This document shows positions 8,277 to 17,136 of a stretch of DNA of 64,000 nucleotides, one piece after another. A program made the position numbers and the translations under genes. The notes below the pieces were generated by a model. It saw only the letters and a list, made by a program, of their open reading frames with translations. It was not told the origin of the DNA and did not search any database. This stretch comes from an uncultured Bacteroidales bacterium. GTDB lineage: Bacteria > Bacteroidota > Bacteroidia > Bacteroidales > Paludibacteraceae. The stretch covers positions 50,775-114,774 of the forward strand of contig CADBWK010000005.1 of assembly GCA_902798385.1 (NCBI GenBank), written 5' to 3'. The first letter of the stretch is position 1; each line of letters starts with the position of its first letter.

Positions 8277-8450
8277 ATTTTTGATATTTTTGGATGATTG
8301 ATTTAAATTTTATCTATGTTTATCTCTGATTATTGATTGTAATCTCGGTAGAGATGAAGATTGTTTTGGAAATGTTCATTGCAAATTTATTTGTGAATGA
8401 ATGTTTACAAAATAAGATTCAGGGGTACGTAGTACTAAATCAATAATCAG
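8277..8450 (+). promoter_or_regulatory. Structured intergenic element, copy 2 (upstream of BASS transporter)
   Basis: Paralogue of 7085-7223, ending 26 nt before the transporter ATG. Stems: a closing stem CTGATTATTGATT (8326-8338) with 8438-8450, perfect over 13 bp; a small hairpin ATCTC-GGTA-GAGAT (8342-8355); a long hairpin 8356-8420; GTACGTAGTAC (8425-8435). The closing and small stems differ in sequence from copy 1 but still pair. In the long hairpin a T-A pair of copy 1 (7144/7180) is an A-T pair here (8370/8406). An insertion of about 35 bp gives a second possible left arm (8297-8305). Confidence 0.6.
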
Positions 8451-8476
8451 TATTTATCTAATTTTATTTACTTATA

Positions 8477-9466
8477 ATGAGAAAATTCTTCGATTCCAAC
8501 GCGTTATGGTTGAGCATGCTCATCGGAGCGGTCTTTTACCCCTGGCTTCTCCCGTTAAAGCCCATCCTCCCTTGGCTCATTTTCTTCATGCTCTTCTTCA
8601 CCTTCTGCAAGGTCAACCCCCTCGATCTGCGTTTGCATAAATGGCATGGAGTCGTACTCGCCGCACAACTCATTTTCAGTCTCGCCACCTACCTCCTGAC
8701 CCTCTATCTCTCGGGCGATCCGGTCCTCGCGCAAGGCCTGCTGATGTGCTTCATCATGCCGACCGCCACCGCCGCACCGATCATCGCCGGTAAGATGGGT
8801 GGTTCGATACAAAACCTGACGACATTCACGCTCCTCTCTAACTTCGCCACGGCCATCATCGTACCCGCTACTTTCCCGCTCATCAACCCCGCCGCTGACA
8901 TGACTTTCTGGCCGGCCTTCCTGCTCATCCTATCCCGCATCGCTCCCCTTTTACTTGGTCCTTTTTTCAGCGCGTGGTTAGTCCGCATTATCTATAAATG
9001 GCGTACGAAAAATGAGTTCGTTTTGCCGGTCAAAATAGCGGTAGTCCCCTTCTATCTCTGGGTTGCCTCGATCACCGTGCTCTCTGCTACAGTCACACAA
9101 ACAGTTATTACCAATTACCAATCACAGATGACCAATATGCTAATTTTATTAGCATGCTCCTTCTTTGTCTGCCTGCTGCAGTTCGGTTTGGGTAAATGGA
9201 TTGGATATAAACTGCCGGCTCCGAGCAAAGGACGCGACTATCAGGACGTACTCATCAACCCCGCGGCGGCACCGAAAAACATGAACGAGGTCTCGTCCAT
9301 TACCGCCGGTCAGGCGTTCGGCCAAAAAAACACCTCCCTCGGTGTCTGGATGGCGCATACCTACCTCGATCCCCTCTCCGCCCTTGGGGCCGCGGCATAT
9401 ATCATCTGGCAGAACCTCTTCAACTCTGCCCAACTTTTCTTCGTCGCACATAAAAAACCAAAATAA
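8477..9466 (+). CDS. BASS-family (bile acid:sodium symporter-like) membrane transporter
   Basis: 329 residues, about nine or ten hydrophobic segments, no signal peptide. The pattern fits the bile acid/arsenite/riboflavin transporter-like superfamily: MLIGAVFYPWLLPLKPILPW, CFIMPTATAAPIIAGKMGG (the discontinuous-helix region) and the C-terminal SITAGQAFGQKNTSLGVWMA. Substrate unknown; in gut Bacteroidota such genes are usually annotated only as transporters. A 7-bp repeat falls in the loop near residues 211-222 (VITNYQSQMTNM). The gene is monocistronic as far as can be seen and is preceded by the structured element. Confidence 0.75.
   Translation: MRKFFDSNALWLSMLIGAVFYPWLLPLKPILPWLIFFMLFFTFCKVNPLDLRLHKWHGVVLAAQLIFSLATYLLTLYLSGDPVLAQGLLMCFIMPTATAAPIIAGKMGGSIQNLTTFTLLSNFATAIIVPATFPLINPAADMTFWPAFLLILSRIAPLLLGPFFSAWLVRIIYKWRTKNEFVLPVKIAVVPFYLWVASITVLSATVTQTVITNYQSQMTNMLILLACSFFVCLLQFGLGKWIGYKLPAPSKGRDYQDVLINPAAAPKNMNEVSSITAGQAFGQKNTSLGVWMAHTYLDPLSALGAAAYIIWQNLFNSAQLFFVAHKKPK
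9107..9141 (+). repeat. 7-bp short tandem repeat in the BASS transporter
   Basis: Units ATTACCA, ATTACCA, ATCACAG, ATGACCA, ATATGCT, in frame (TNYQSQMTNM), in a loop between two membrane segments. Confidence 0.75.
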
Positions 9467-9477
9467 TTGCAAATTTA

Positions 9478-9509
9478 TTTGCACAGGTCAAAAAAATGTT
9501 GTACCTTTG
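9478..9509 (+). promoter_or_regulatory. Bacteroidetes-type promoter
   Basis: TTTG 9478-9481, 20 nt, TACCTTTG 9502-9509. The -33 box sits in GCAAATTTATTTGC, a perfect small palindrome sharing its core with the long hairpin of the structured elements. Drives the 9607 gene. Confidence 0.75.
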
Positions 9510-9606
9510 TGCCGGATTTGAAAAAACAATGCATCGACCACCTTTGGTCGATCAAACAATAACAAACCAATTAACTTTTTTGTTTAACTAAATTTTTAAA
9601 ACTATC

Positions 9607-11262
9607 ATGAGAAAATTATTCTCTTTAATCGCTGCCGTGCTCTTCGCAGGTAGCATGTTCGCCGCTGTAGGTAATGTGTTCTACACATTGGAGTTTAAGA
9701 ATACAAGCGGTAAATCCGGTTATGCGAATGCTTATGATTATACATGGGCAGACATGAACTGGAGTGTACCCGGTAACATGACTCAGGGTGATTTTGACCG
9801 TATTGGTGGAAACAAGTTAACCAAACAGCCGCGTAATATCGTTGCAGCTTCGCCTATGGGTAGTGCAATCGCTAAAATTGTGATTAATCACAATGGCGGT
9901 AACCGTAAGGAAGTTATTCTTGATTCGATTACTGTAACTGTTGCAAGCGATGCTGATTTTACTCAGGATGTTGTAGTTGAGAAATATGGCCAGCATCTTG
10001 GTACGGGTGATGCGAAGATTGCAGCCGGTACTATTGAACTGTTGCCGACCGCTGACAGCTGGGCTACTAATAGCTACTACAAAATCACGTTATTTGTAAC
10101 GAACAGCAGCTCGAGCAACGGTGGCTTGGATGTTGCTACGATCGCTTTCTATGCTTATCAGGACGCTTCGGCTCCGGCTATCAATGCTGCTAATATCGAG
10201 TTGGGTACTTGCCCCACCAAGACGGACGCTTTCTCCAAAACGGTTGAGCTGGCAGTCGTAGGTGCAAACCTGAGCGCTCCTATTGCAGTTGTTAATGGTA
10301 TTTATACCACCGCAACCGGCGAGTTGACCGCTGAGGGTGGTACACTGGCTGTTACCTTTGCTGTTGAGGCTGAGGGCGAATATAATGACGCACTCACCCT
10401 TACTTCCGGTGAAACCTCTATTCAGGTAACTGTTAGGGCAAATGTTGTTAAAACGGTAGGTATTGGTACACAGGATGATCCTTTCACCGTAAGTGATGTT
10501 GTGAAACTGAACAGCAGCACAGGTGTGGATAATAAGTTCTGGGTTATCGGTTATATCGTAGGTTGTGCAGGTAATGGTGGTGCTACCGGTGATGTGGTTG
10601 CAACGAACCTTGCTATCGGCGAAACAGATGACCAGACTGAAGGTGTTCTTCCGGTTGAGTTGCCTTCTGGTGACATTCGTACAGCGCTGAATCTCGTGGA
10701 CAATCCTAGCTACTTGGGCAAGCAAGTGAAACTTCACGGTGCGTTGATTACTTATTTCAACTTCAAGGGAGTTAAATCTGTTGATGCTTATGAGTTCGTT
10801 GAGGAGCCGGTTGCTGGCTGCGATTGGGATAATATCGAGTTCTTCAATGTAGGTATTGCTCCTGAGGACGAGAACTACAACCAGTTTAAGATTTGCAAAG
10901 CAGGTGAGAATCCTAATATCGTAAATATTCAGGTTGCTCCTTGGGCAGATAATAACAAAGGTATCTATATTAACTTCCCAAGTGCTGAATTTACTACCAT
11001 CTCTTTGCCGGAAAGTCAATATACGGCACAGGGTGCAGGTATCCTGCTCTATCTCTCTGCTTTCACGGCTCAAGAGACTGAAGTTACCATTAATTATCAG
11101 GGAGCAGATTGCGTCTTCACAGTTTACAATGCTAAGGCTGGTGCTACCGCTATCTCCAACACCGCTGCTGAGGCTAAGGCTGTTAAGTTCTTCGAGAATG
11201 GTCAACTGATCATTATGATGAACAACGTGAAGTACAACGCTCAGGGTCAGATTGTAAAGTAA
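9607..11262 (+). CDS. Secreted protein with DUF6359-like domain and C-terminal sorting-type tail
   Basis: 551 residues. Signal peptide MRKLFSLIAAVLFAGSMFA, no lipobox. An unrecognised beta-rich region (about 25-180), an immunoglobulin-like segment (about 190-280), then a DUF6359-type OB-fold-like domain starting GIGTQDDPFTVSDVVKLN and containing FWVIGYIVGCAGNG (about 285-400), another beta domain, and the tail KFFENGQLIIMMNNVKYNAQ ending GQIVK. The tail is shared with eight other secreted proteins here and is probably an export or surface-attachment signal of the type IX kind. No catalytic domain was recognised; function unknown. It has its own promoter and terminator. Confidence 0.75.
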   Translation: MRKLFSLIAAVLFAGSMFAAVGNVFYTLEFKNTSGKSGYANAYDYTWADMNWSVPGNMTQGDFDRIGGNKLTKQPRNIVAASPMGSAIAKIVINHNGGNRKEVILDSITVTVASDADFTQDVVVEKYGQHLGTGDAKIAAGTIELLPTADSWATNSYYKITLFVTNSSSSNGGLDVATIAFYAYQDASAPAINAANIELGTCPTKTDAFSKTVELAVVGANLSAPIAVVNGIYTTATGELTAEGGTLAVTFAVEAEGEYNDALTLTSGETSIQVTVRANVVKTVGIGTQDDPFTVSDVVKLNSSTGVDNKFWVIGYIVGCAGNGGATGDVVATNLAIGETDDQTEGVLPVELPSGDIRTALNLVDNPSYLGKQVKLHGALITYFNFKGVKSVDAYEFVEEPVAGCDWDNIEFFNVGIAPEDENYNQFKICKAGENPNIVNIQVAPWADNNKGIYINFPSAEFTTISLPESQYTAQGAGILLYLSAFTAQETEVTINYQGADCVFTVYNAKAGATAISNTAAEAKAVKFFENGQLIIMMNNVKYNAQGQIVK

Positions 11263-11280
11263 TTACAAACAAATCCATAC

Positions 11281-11317
11281 AAAAAATGACATGCGCACTT
11301 GCGTGTGTCATTTTTTT
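11281..11317 (+). terminator. Rho-independent terminator
   Basis: Hairpin AAAATGACATGCGCA / TGCGTGTGTCATTTT with a short loop and T-run, 18 bp after the stop of the 9607 gene. A near-copy lies at 11478-11516. Confidence 0.85.
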
Positions 11318-11477
11318 GTTTCTTTAACATTAACAGTTGCGCTCTTCTGCGCAGGGATCTGTAGTAGGATATTAGTAGGTGATTAGTAGGTGATTAGTAG
11401 GTGATTAGTAGGTTATAAATGGATGCGGAAACACACCAGAAACACCACGCAAACACAAAATTTGACAAAAAATTTAC
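11318..11477. repeat. Intergenic stretch with 11-bp tandem repeat
   Basis: No gene seen. It holds three exact copies of GTGATTAGTAG (11379-11411), flanked on each side by a degenerate copy. The repeat is too short and lacks spacers, so it is not CRISPR. Confidence 0.8.
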
Positions 11478-11516
11478 AAAAAATGACATGCGCGCTTGCG
11501 TGCGTCATTTTTTTTT
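11478..11516 (+). terminator. Second terminator-like hairpin, overlapping the next promoter
   Basis: AAAAAATGACATGCGCG / TGCGTGCGTCATTTTTT, nearly the same as 11281-11317. The -33 box of the following promoter (TTG 11496-11498) lies in it. Confidence 0.75.
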
Positions 11517-11526
11517 CGTAACTTTG
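11496..11526 (+). promoter_or_regulatory. Bacteroidetes-type promoter
   Basis: TTG 11496-11498, 20 nt, TAACTTTG 11519-11526, followed by a leader of about 85 nt to the 11617 gene. Partly buried in the terminator hairpin. Confidence 0.7.
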
Positions 11527-11616
11527 CGGCGTATTTTGAGTAATAGGGTCTTTTAGACGCTACTATACGTAAAAATTATTAATTAACTTTATTGTTTAAC
11601 CAAAAATCAAATTATC

Positions 11617-14600
11617 ATGAGAAAAATTCTTTCTTTATTGACTGCAATTCTCTTTGCAGGCTCCATGATGGCTACTGATTACCAAAAGGTGACTTCTACC
11701 GCTGATTTGGTGGCAGGCGCTAAGTATGTAATCGGTACTGATGCTGGTAGATTTATTTCTACCGAAAGCTATGGCAACAACCGTAAAATTACAACGGCTA
11801 CGGTTACTGATGGTGTAGTTACCGCAACAGAAGCCATGATGGTATTCACTCTCGGCGGCCAAGCAGATGCTTGGACGTTTGCTACAGACAACTATCTCGG
11901 TACTGCCGGCTATCTGAATGCTACCAATGCTACGGGTAGTAACTACCTGAAAGTGGTAGCTGACTTGGATGACTATGCCTATTTCACAATCGCTATTGCG
12001 GATGGTGTAACGACTGTTACTTGCAACGGTAAGGCTTCTCGGAACATCCTCTATTTGAATGGTACGACTTGTTTTGCTTGTTACAATACTCAGAGTACTT
12101 CGCAGTATTCAAAACCGAACCTCTACAAAGAGGTATCTGTCGCTCCTTTGACTACCGTCAAGACTGTGTACTGCAAGAATGTACAAAGTTGGTGGTATGA
12201 AGACGGCGCAGCTGTTGGTGTTTACGCTTTTGCTGATGGCGAAGTGAAGAACGCTGCTTGGCCCGGCGTGCGCATGGAAGCTGTAACAGGTGAAGAAGGC
12301 CTCTGGAAAGCGGACATTGACACCGCGAGGTATGCGCAGATCATCTTCACCCGCGTAAACGCAACGGGCGACATCGCCGACTGGGGCGCTAAAACAGCGA
12401 ACTTGACTATTCCGGCTGACAAAGACCTCTACACCATCACTTCTACTACTCCTGTCTGGGGCGACCCGGGTGTTACAGGAGAGTGGTCTGTATATGGCGA
12501 AGAACCGCCGGTTGAGAATCATACCTACACTGTAGCAGGTAGCAATGCGGACCTCTTTGGTACAGCTTGGGATCCTGCTCTTGAGGCTAACGACATGGTT
12601 CTCCAAGAGGATGGAACATACAAGTGGGAGAAGGCTGACGTAACCCTTTCGGCGGGCAACATTGAACTCAAAGTGGTGAAAGATCACGCTTGGGGCGAAG
12701 ATGGCGTTAATGCTTATCCGTTAGGTCCTAACTACATCCTGAATATTGCAGAGGATGGCGTTTACACCGTGACCATCATCTTCAACCCGGCTGCTGAAGA
12801 GAATAAGATTTCTGCAGAAGCTGTTAAGACCGGCGGTGCTGAAATTGAGCACACCTACACGGTAGCAGGTGAGCCGGCAACTCTCTTTGGCTCCAACTGG
12901 GATGCGACTGACACGAACAACGACATGGTTCTCCAAGAGGACGGAACCTATAAGTGGGAGAAGACTGAGGTCACCCTTCCTATTAGCACGATTGCTTTCA
13001 AGGTTGTGAAGGATCATTCTTGGGACGTTGCTTATCCGGCACAAAACTACATCCTGAATATCGCAGAGAATGGCGTTTACACCGTGACCATCATCTTCAA
13101 CCCGGCTGCTGAAGAGAATAAGATTTCTGCAGAAGCTGTTAAGACCGGCAGTGCTGAAATTGATCCGACCGCTGTACTTGGTTTCGGTGTGTGGGGCGGC
13201 GACGAACAAGACTGGAGTCAAGCAGACATGGTTCTTTCCGGTGATAAATCGTACGCTACTATCACGAAGACTCTCACCGCTGGTGACTACCGCTTTAAAA
13301 CGGTCATCAACGGAGGTTGGCGTTCGAATGCATATGTTTACCATCGTGGCTTCCCTGCTGCTGCTGGTATCTCCGGAAACGAAGACCCCAACATGAAGCT
13401 CCAAGCTGACGTGGATGGTGACTACATCTTCAACTGGTTCTTCGCGAACGACTCACTGGAGATCACCTTCCCGGCTGCAGTAGCTCCGACGGCTGCTCCT
13501 GCAGCTCCGACTTATGAGGGCTATCAGGTGCAAGCTGTTTACTCCGCTACGTACAACGCTGACTGCAATTTCGGAGAGTGGAATTCCGGTACGCAATATG
13601 CGCAAGAAGATTATGGTAAGAAATTCATCACCAACGCATCGGGTTATTTCGGACTCGAGTTCACTGGCAAAGATTGCTCTGAAATGGAAGCGCTCCACCT
13701 CGATGTATGGGCTGCTTCGGATATCGCATTCCGCGTTGTTCCTATCCATGGTGGTGCCGAAGTAGGTGTTACAGTTAACATCGAAGGCCAGAAGTGGAAT
13801 AGCATCAATATCCCGCTCTCTGAGTTCACAGGCGTTACAAACTGGAGCAATGTTTACCAGATCAAGATTGATAACGCATCCAATCTGACTTTCTGGCTCA
13901 ACAACGTTTATTTCTACACTACCCAAACCAAGACCGTTGACCTCACGGATGGTTATTACCTTATGGGTAGTATGAACAGCTGGGACATCCACAACTTTAC
14001 GGCAGACCATCTGTTCATTCCGAATAACGATGTAGAATTAAAACTCCACTACACCCTTGCTGAGGGCGATGAGTTCAAAGTGGTATCTGTCGCTAACAAC
14101 GCGCTTGTCGCTTGGTATCCTGAAGGAGAAAACAACAACTATGTAGTTGATTTTGCTCACGCAGGTGAGAAAGACATCTATTTCCGTCCGGATTATCAGG
14201 GTGGTGAAGATTGGCATGCAGGCTGCATCTACGTAGCTGCAGATGAGAACGCTAATCCTTGGGAGACCTGGTTCGCTACTGGCGACACTTGGAATGCCGA
14301 GACTGAGTCCTATCTCGACTGGGATGCTGAGAACGGAAAAGCTACCGTTCATATCAACGTAGATAAGTACGGTCAATGGCGTGCTCAGGTTAAGTATCAC
14401 GGTCCGGTTGCAGAGGAAGGCAAGTGCTACCGCGTAGCGCTGAAGATGAAATCGAACAACGCAATCAGCAACGTAACCATTAAGTACCAAGACAACGTTG
14501 AGATGGTTTACGTAAATAATATTGCTCTGGCAGCAAACACGGAGTACGCATTCGACCAAACAGCTGCTGGTCTTCCGAACGGTAACGGTATTATGGTTCT

Positions 14601-15105
14601 TGACTTTGGTTTCGCTCACGCTGGTGACATCATCGAGATCTACGACGTAGTAATCGAAGAGGCAGAATGCCCGCAACCGGAAGCACCGAAATATTACCTC
14701 ATTGGCTCGATGACCAACTGGAGTGTAATCGCTCAAGACGCTTACTTGTTCGCTGTTAACCCGGATAACGACGCTGAGTATAAACTCACCTACACCCTCG
14801 CTGCTGGCGATGAGTTTAAGGTAGTGAAGGTAGAAGGCGAGACCACAACTTGGTATCCTGAAGGCGAAAATAACAACTACGTAGTGGATGCTGCTCACGC
14901 AGGTGAGAAAGACATCTATTTCCGTCCGGACGGACAAGGTGGAGAAGGCTGGCACTACGGTGTTATCTACGTTGCACCGAATAGCAGCACCGCTATCAGC
15001 AACACTGCTGTTGATGCAAAGGCAGAGAAGATCCTGCGCAACGGTATGATCCTCATCATCAAGGGCGACAAGACCTACAACGTAATGGGTCAAATCGTTA
15101 AATAA
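11617..15105 (+). CDS. Secreted multi-module carbohydrate-binding protein with C-terminal sorting-type tail
   Basis: 1162 residues. Signal peptide MRKILSLLTAILFAGSMMA, no lipobox. Order: beta domain (about 20-165); a starch-binding CBM26-like module (about 185-295, with AAWPGVRME); two near-identical units (about 305-410 and 412-515; FGxxWD, NDMVLQEDGTYKWEK, NYILNIAE); a related unit (515-625); the shared module with AVYSATYNADCNF (about 628-770); two YLxGSMxxW modules (about 785-885 and 1025-1130) around a CBM4/9-like module (about 890-1022); and the tail KILRNGMILIIKGDKTYNVM. No catalytic domain is visible. A surface glycan binder or scaffold is the likely role; ligand unproven. Confidence 0.75.
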   Translation: MRKILSLLTAILFAGSMMATDYQKVTSTADLVAGAKYVIGTDAGRFISTESYGNNRKITTATVTDGVVTATEAMMVFTLGGQADAWTFATDNYLGTAGYLNATNATGSNYLKVVADLDDYAYFTIAIADGVTTVTCNGKASRNILYLNGTTCFACYNTQSTSQYSKPNLYKEVSVAPLTTVKTVYCKNVQSWWYEDGAAVGVYAFADGEVKNAAWPGVRMEAVTGEEGLWKADIDTARYAQIIFTRVNATGDIADWGAKTANLTIPADKDLYTITSTTPVWGDPGVTGEWSVYGEEPPVENHTYTVAGSNADLFGTAWDPALEANDMVLQEDGTYKWEKADVTLSAGNIELKVVKDHAWGEDGVNAYPLGPNYILNIAEDGVYTVTIIFNPAAEENKISAEAVKTGGAEIEHTYTVAGEPATLFGSNWDATDTNNDMVLQEDGTYKWEKTEVTLPISTIAFKVVKDHSWDVAYPAQNYILNIAENGVYTVTIIFNPAAEENKISAEAVKTGSAEIDPTAVLGFGVWGGDEQDWSQADMVLSGDKSYATITKTLTAGDYRFKTVINGGWRSNAYVYHRGFPAAAGISGNEDPNMKLQADVDGDYIFNWFFANDSLEITFPAAVAPTAAPAAPTYEGYQVQAVYSATYNADCNFGEWNSGTQYAQEDYGKKFITNASGYFGLEFTGKDCSEMEALHLDVWAASDIAFRVVPIHGGAEVGVTVNIEGQKWNSINIPLSEFTGVTNWSNVYQIKIDNASNLTFWLNNVYFYTTQTKTVDLTDGYYLMGSMNSWDIHNFTADHLFIPNNDVELKLHYTLAEGDEFKVVSVANNALVAWYPEGENNNYVVDFAHAGEKDIYFRPDYQGGEDWHAGCIYVAADENANPWETWFATGDTWNAETESYLDWDAENGKATVHINVDKYGQWRAQVKYHGPVAEEGKCYRVALKMKSNNAISNVTIKYQDNVEMVYVNNIALAANTEYAFDQTAAGLPNGNGIMVLDFGFAHAGDIIEIYDVVIEEAECPQPEAPKYYLIGSMTNWSVIAQDAYLFAVNPDNDAEYKLTYTLAAGDEFKVVKVEGETTTWYPEGENNNYVVDAAHAGEKDIYFRPDGQGGEGWHYGVIYVAPNSSTAISNTAVDAKAEKILRNGMILIIKGDKTYNVMGQIVK
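12523..13159 (+). repeat. Intragenic tandem duplication
   Basis: Two units of about 310-330 bp (starting near 12523 and 12850) encode the paired modules. A stretch of about 100 bp near 12735-12835 is almost unchanged at 13050-13150, so the duplication is recent or kept uniform by gene conversion. Confidence 0.85.
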
Positions 15106-15121
15106 TCCCACAAGGGATAAC

Positions 15122-15158
15122 AAAAATACGGCTCGCAACTGCGAGTCGTATTTTTTTT
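15122..15158 (+). terminator. Rho-independent terminator
   Basis: AATACGGCTCGCA / TGCGAGTCGTATT with a short loop and eight T; ends the 11617 gene. It lies between convergent genes and may also serve secG. Confidence 0.85.
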
Positions 15159-15173
15159 GTGCTTAGCGTTGAA

Positions 15174-15482
15174 TTACTCAGCGCTCTCTGCCGGCAACTC
15201 AGCTGCCGGAGCAGTCTGCTCAACTTGGATAGCCGACTGATCCTCTGCTACCTCTTGCTGACCCTTGCTGAAGCCAACGGCTGCAATCGAGAATACTACG
15301 ATCAGGGCTACTAACGTCCAAGTCGCTTTCTCCAGGAAGTCAGCCGTTCTCGGTGCACCCATCACTTGGTTACCACTGGCAAAACCGGCTGCCAATCCTC
15401 CGCCTTTACTATTCTGCACCAACACCAACAGCGTCAACAGAATAGCGGCGATAACGATTAAAATAGTTAAAAATATGTACAT
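15174..15482 (-). CDS. secG: Preprotein translocase subunit SecG
   Basis: 102 residues. Two transmembrane helices (MYIFLTILIVIAAILLTLLV and WTLVALIVVFSIAAVGF) flank the conserved cytoplasmic loop VQNSKGGGLAAGFASG. SecG is the small accessory subunit of SecYEG in the inner membrane. The C-terminal 30 residues are acidic and Ala/Glu/Gln-rich, common in Bacteroidota SecG. Monocistronic, with its own promoter upstream. Confidence 0.93.
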   Translation of the reverse strand: MYIFLTILIVIAAILLTLLVLVQNSKGGGLAAGFASGNQVMGAPRTADFLEKATWTLVALIVVFSIAAVGFSKGQQEVAEDQSAIQVEQTAPAAELPAESAE

Positions 15483-15533
15483 AATTTTATGAATTTAGTT
15501 TCATAACTTACCCCGCCGGGTACAAATCGGCTG

Positions 15534-15565
15534 CAAAATTACAACAAAAATTGCATATATGCAAA
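15534..15565 (-). promoter_or_regulatory. Bacteroidetes-type promoter for secG
   Basis: Minus strand: TTTG (15562-15565), 20 nt, TAATTTTG (15534-15541). A GCATATATGC palindrome lies next to the -33 box. Confidence 0.75.
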
Positions 15566-15599
15566 TTTTACTTGATTTTTTTTGGCTTTTTTGGGCTAA

Positions 15600-17135
15600 T
15601 TACCTGCCGATTTGCTGAACGCGTTGCTCAAATGTATCGCGATCACCCACCGCCGCATTCTTCATCTTCACGCGATAGTTACTGATCGTATTCGGGCTGT
15701 AGCACAACAACTCCGCGATCTTTGCACTACTCGTGATACCTAACAATATCAACGCAAAGATTCGCATCTCAACCGTCATCCGCTCACCCGGCTTCGGCGT
15801 GATACGCGCTTCCGGCTTCAGTAATTCATTGAAATCCGTGACAAACGTACCATACAGCGAGAGGAACGTATCGTCAAACGAGCGGTAGAAATTCTCCATC
15901 TCCCGATCCATGAACGCCTGCGGATCTTTCTCGCCCGCCTTACGTGCCATCGTCGTCAACCGACGGATATAATCGCTATACACCTCCAAATACCGGCAAA
16001 TATACTGCTCTTTGACTTTATCCGCTTCCTTTAACTGGTGGTTGATCGAGCGCAACTGCGCGTTCATAGCCTGCATCTCTTTGTTCAGCGCGTGCAAACG
16101 CCTGTTCTGCCGCCAAGCGAACATTACGCCCACTACCATCACTACCAGCGCGATCGCCAAAGCTACCAGCGCAATGATCAAGCGTATATAGTAGTTATGC
16201 AGCCGGTGTTCGTACGTTCCGCTGATTTCGTGCCCCAGCGCATAAGTCTGGATGAAGCGTGTCGGGGCATTGAAGAACGATGCGTTTGTCAGCGAGTAGT
16301 CGCTGTAATGGTATGCGCGCTCCAGGTCTCCGGCTTCGTAGCACTCTTTGGCTACCATCCAGGACGAACCGTTATCTGTGATACCGCAACGTACGTCGGC
16401 GATCGCGGAGCGAACCAACCATACCAAACACTCGCGTTCTTCGCCTAAACGCTCATAGAGCGTATAACGGCTGTAGGCCTCGATGGCATATGGATGACTC
16501 CATTCCGTCGTACGACTGAGGATCGTGTCGTTCACCTTCAGCGCCCGCGCGATATCATCCGCGTCACTCGCCTGCAGAAACTCATAGCGCAGCCGAATAG
16601 CGGTGTCGTACGATGCTTGACGAGCCATCTCATGGAGCAAGGAGTCGTAGTAAATCTGTGCTTGAGATTGCAGATAATCGGCGAAAGAAGGCATTCGGCA
16701 GGCAGCGTACGCTTCGTTATGTAGACGCCAAACGGCCTCCAACCAATCCACGCTCAGTGAATCCGGGGTGGAAGTGACGTCTTGGATGATGGCGAACCCC
16801 TCTCCGTATTTGCCGATGGACGAAGACAGTTGCACCAGACCCGTATAGGCCTGCGTGCGGTAAGGCTCCGGCGCGTCAATCAGTTTCAAGAACCACGCGC
16901 GCGCGCTATCACTTTGATAATATTGATACTCGCGCGCGATACGGATCTGAATAGCCTTGCTCATCGGACGGATATTACGCAGCGAGTCAATACGCTGCTG
17001 ATGAGCTTCGCGGTATTGCGCCGAACGCGCTACTTCGTTGTCATAGATGGTCAATAACGAGTCTAAGGTGGACATAGCGCTCATACTGATGCTGAGCACC
17101 AATAAGCAACCACTCAAAAAAATGTGTCTTTTCAT
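15600..17135 (-). CDS. DUF6377-type membrane-bound regulator with C-terminal HTH
   Basis: 511 residues. Signal peptide (MKRHIFLSGCLLVLSISMSA), a periplasmic helical region resembling TPR repeats (about 25-315), one transmembrane helix (about 324-346, LIIALVALAIALVVMVVGVM), a coiled coil (about 348-385, LNKEMQAMNAQLRSINHQL), and a cytoplasmic C-terminal part ending in a LuxR-like helix-turn-helix (GITSSAKIAELLCYSPNTIS). This is the DUF6377 layout in Bacteroidota, thought to sense envelope signals and act on transcription directly. It starts 1 bp after the CotH stop, so the two are one operon. Target genes unknown; the nearby glucan locus is one possibility. Confidence 0.8.
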   Translation of the reverse strand: MKRHIFLSGCLLVLSISMSAMSTLDSLLTIYDNEVARSAQYREAHQQRIDSLRNIRPMSKAIQIRIAREYQYYQSDSARAWFLKLIDAPEPYRTQAYTGLVQLSSSIGKYGEGFAIIQDVTSTPDSLSVDWLEAVWRLHNEAYAACRMPSFADYLQSQAQIYYDSLLHEMARQASYDTAIRLRYEFLQASDADDIARALKVNDTILSRTTEWSHPYAIEAYSRYTLYERLGEERECLVWLVRSAIADVRCGITDNGSSWMVAKECYEAGDLERAYHYSDYSLTNASFFNAPTRFIQTYALGHEISGTYEHRLHNYYIRLIIALVALAIALVVMVVGVMFAWRQNRRLHALNKEMQAMNAQLRSINHQLKEADKVKEQYICRYLEVYSDYIRRLTTMARKAGEKDPQAFMDREMENFYRSFDDTFLSLYGTFVTDFNELLKPEARITPKPGERMTVEMRIFALILLGITSSAKIAELLCYSPNTISNYRVKMKNAAVGDRDTFEQRVQQIGR

Positions 17136-17136
17136 C

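Noticed and set aside
7085-8450. Insertion sequence or MITE as explanation for the repeated intergenic element
   Set aside because: No transposase, no clear target-site duplication, same orientation to both genes and covarying stems; not fully excluded, but the RNA reading fits better.
10090-11205. A 371-codon antisense frame within the 9607 gene, and a similar one at 14038-15138
   Set aside because: Low-complexity translations without start context, promoter or homology; both are shadows of secreted-protein genes.
11368-11421. Possible CRISPR array
   Set aside because: Direct 11-bp tandem units without spacers and no cas genes nearby; it is a simple tandem repeat.
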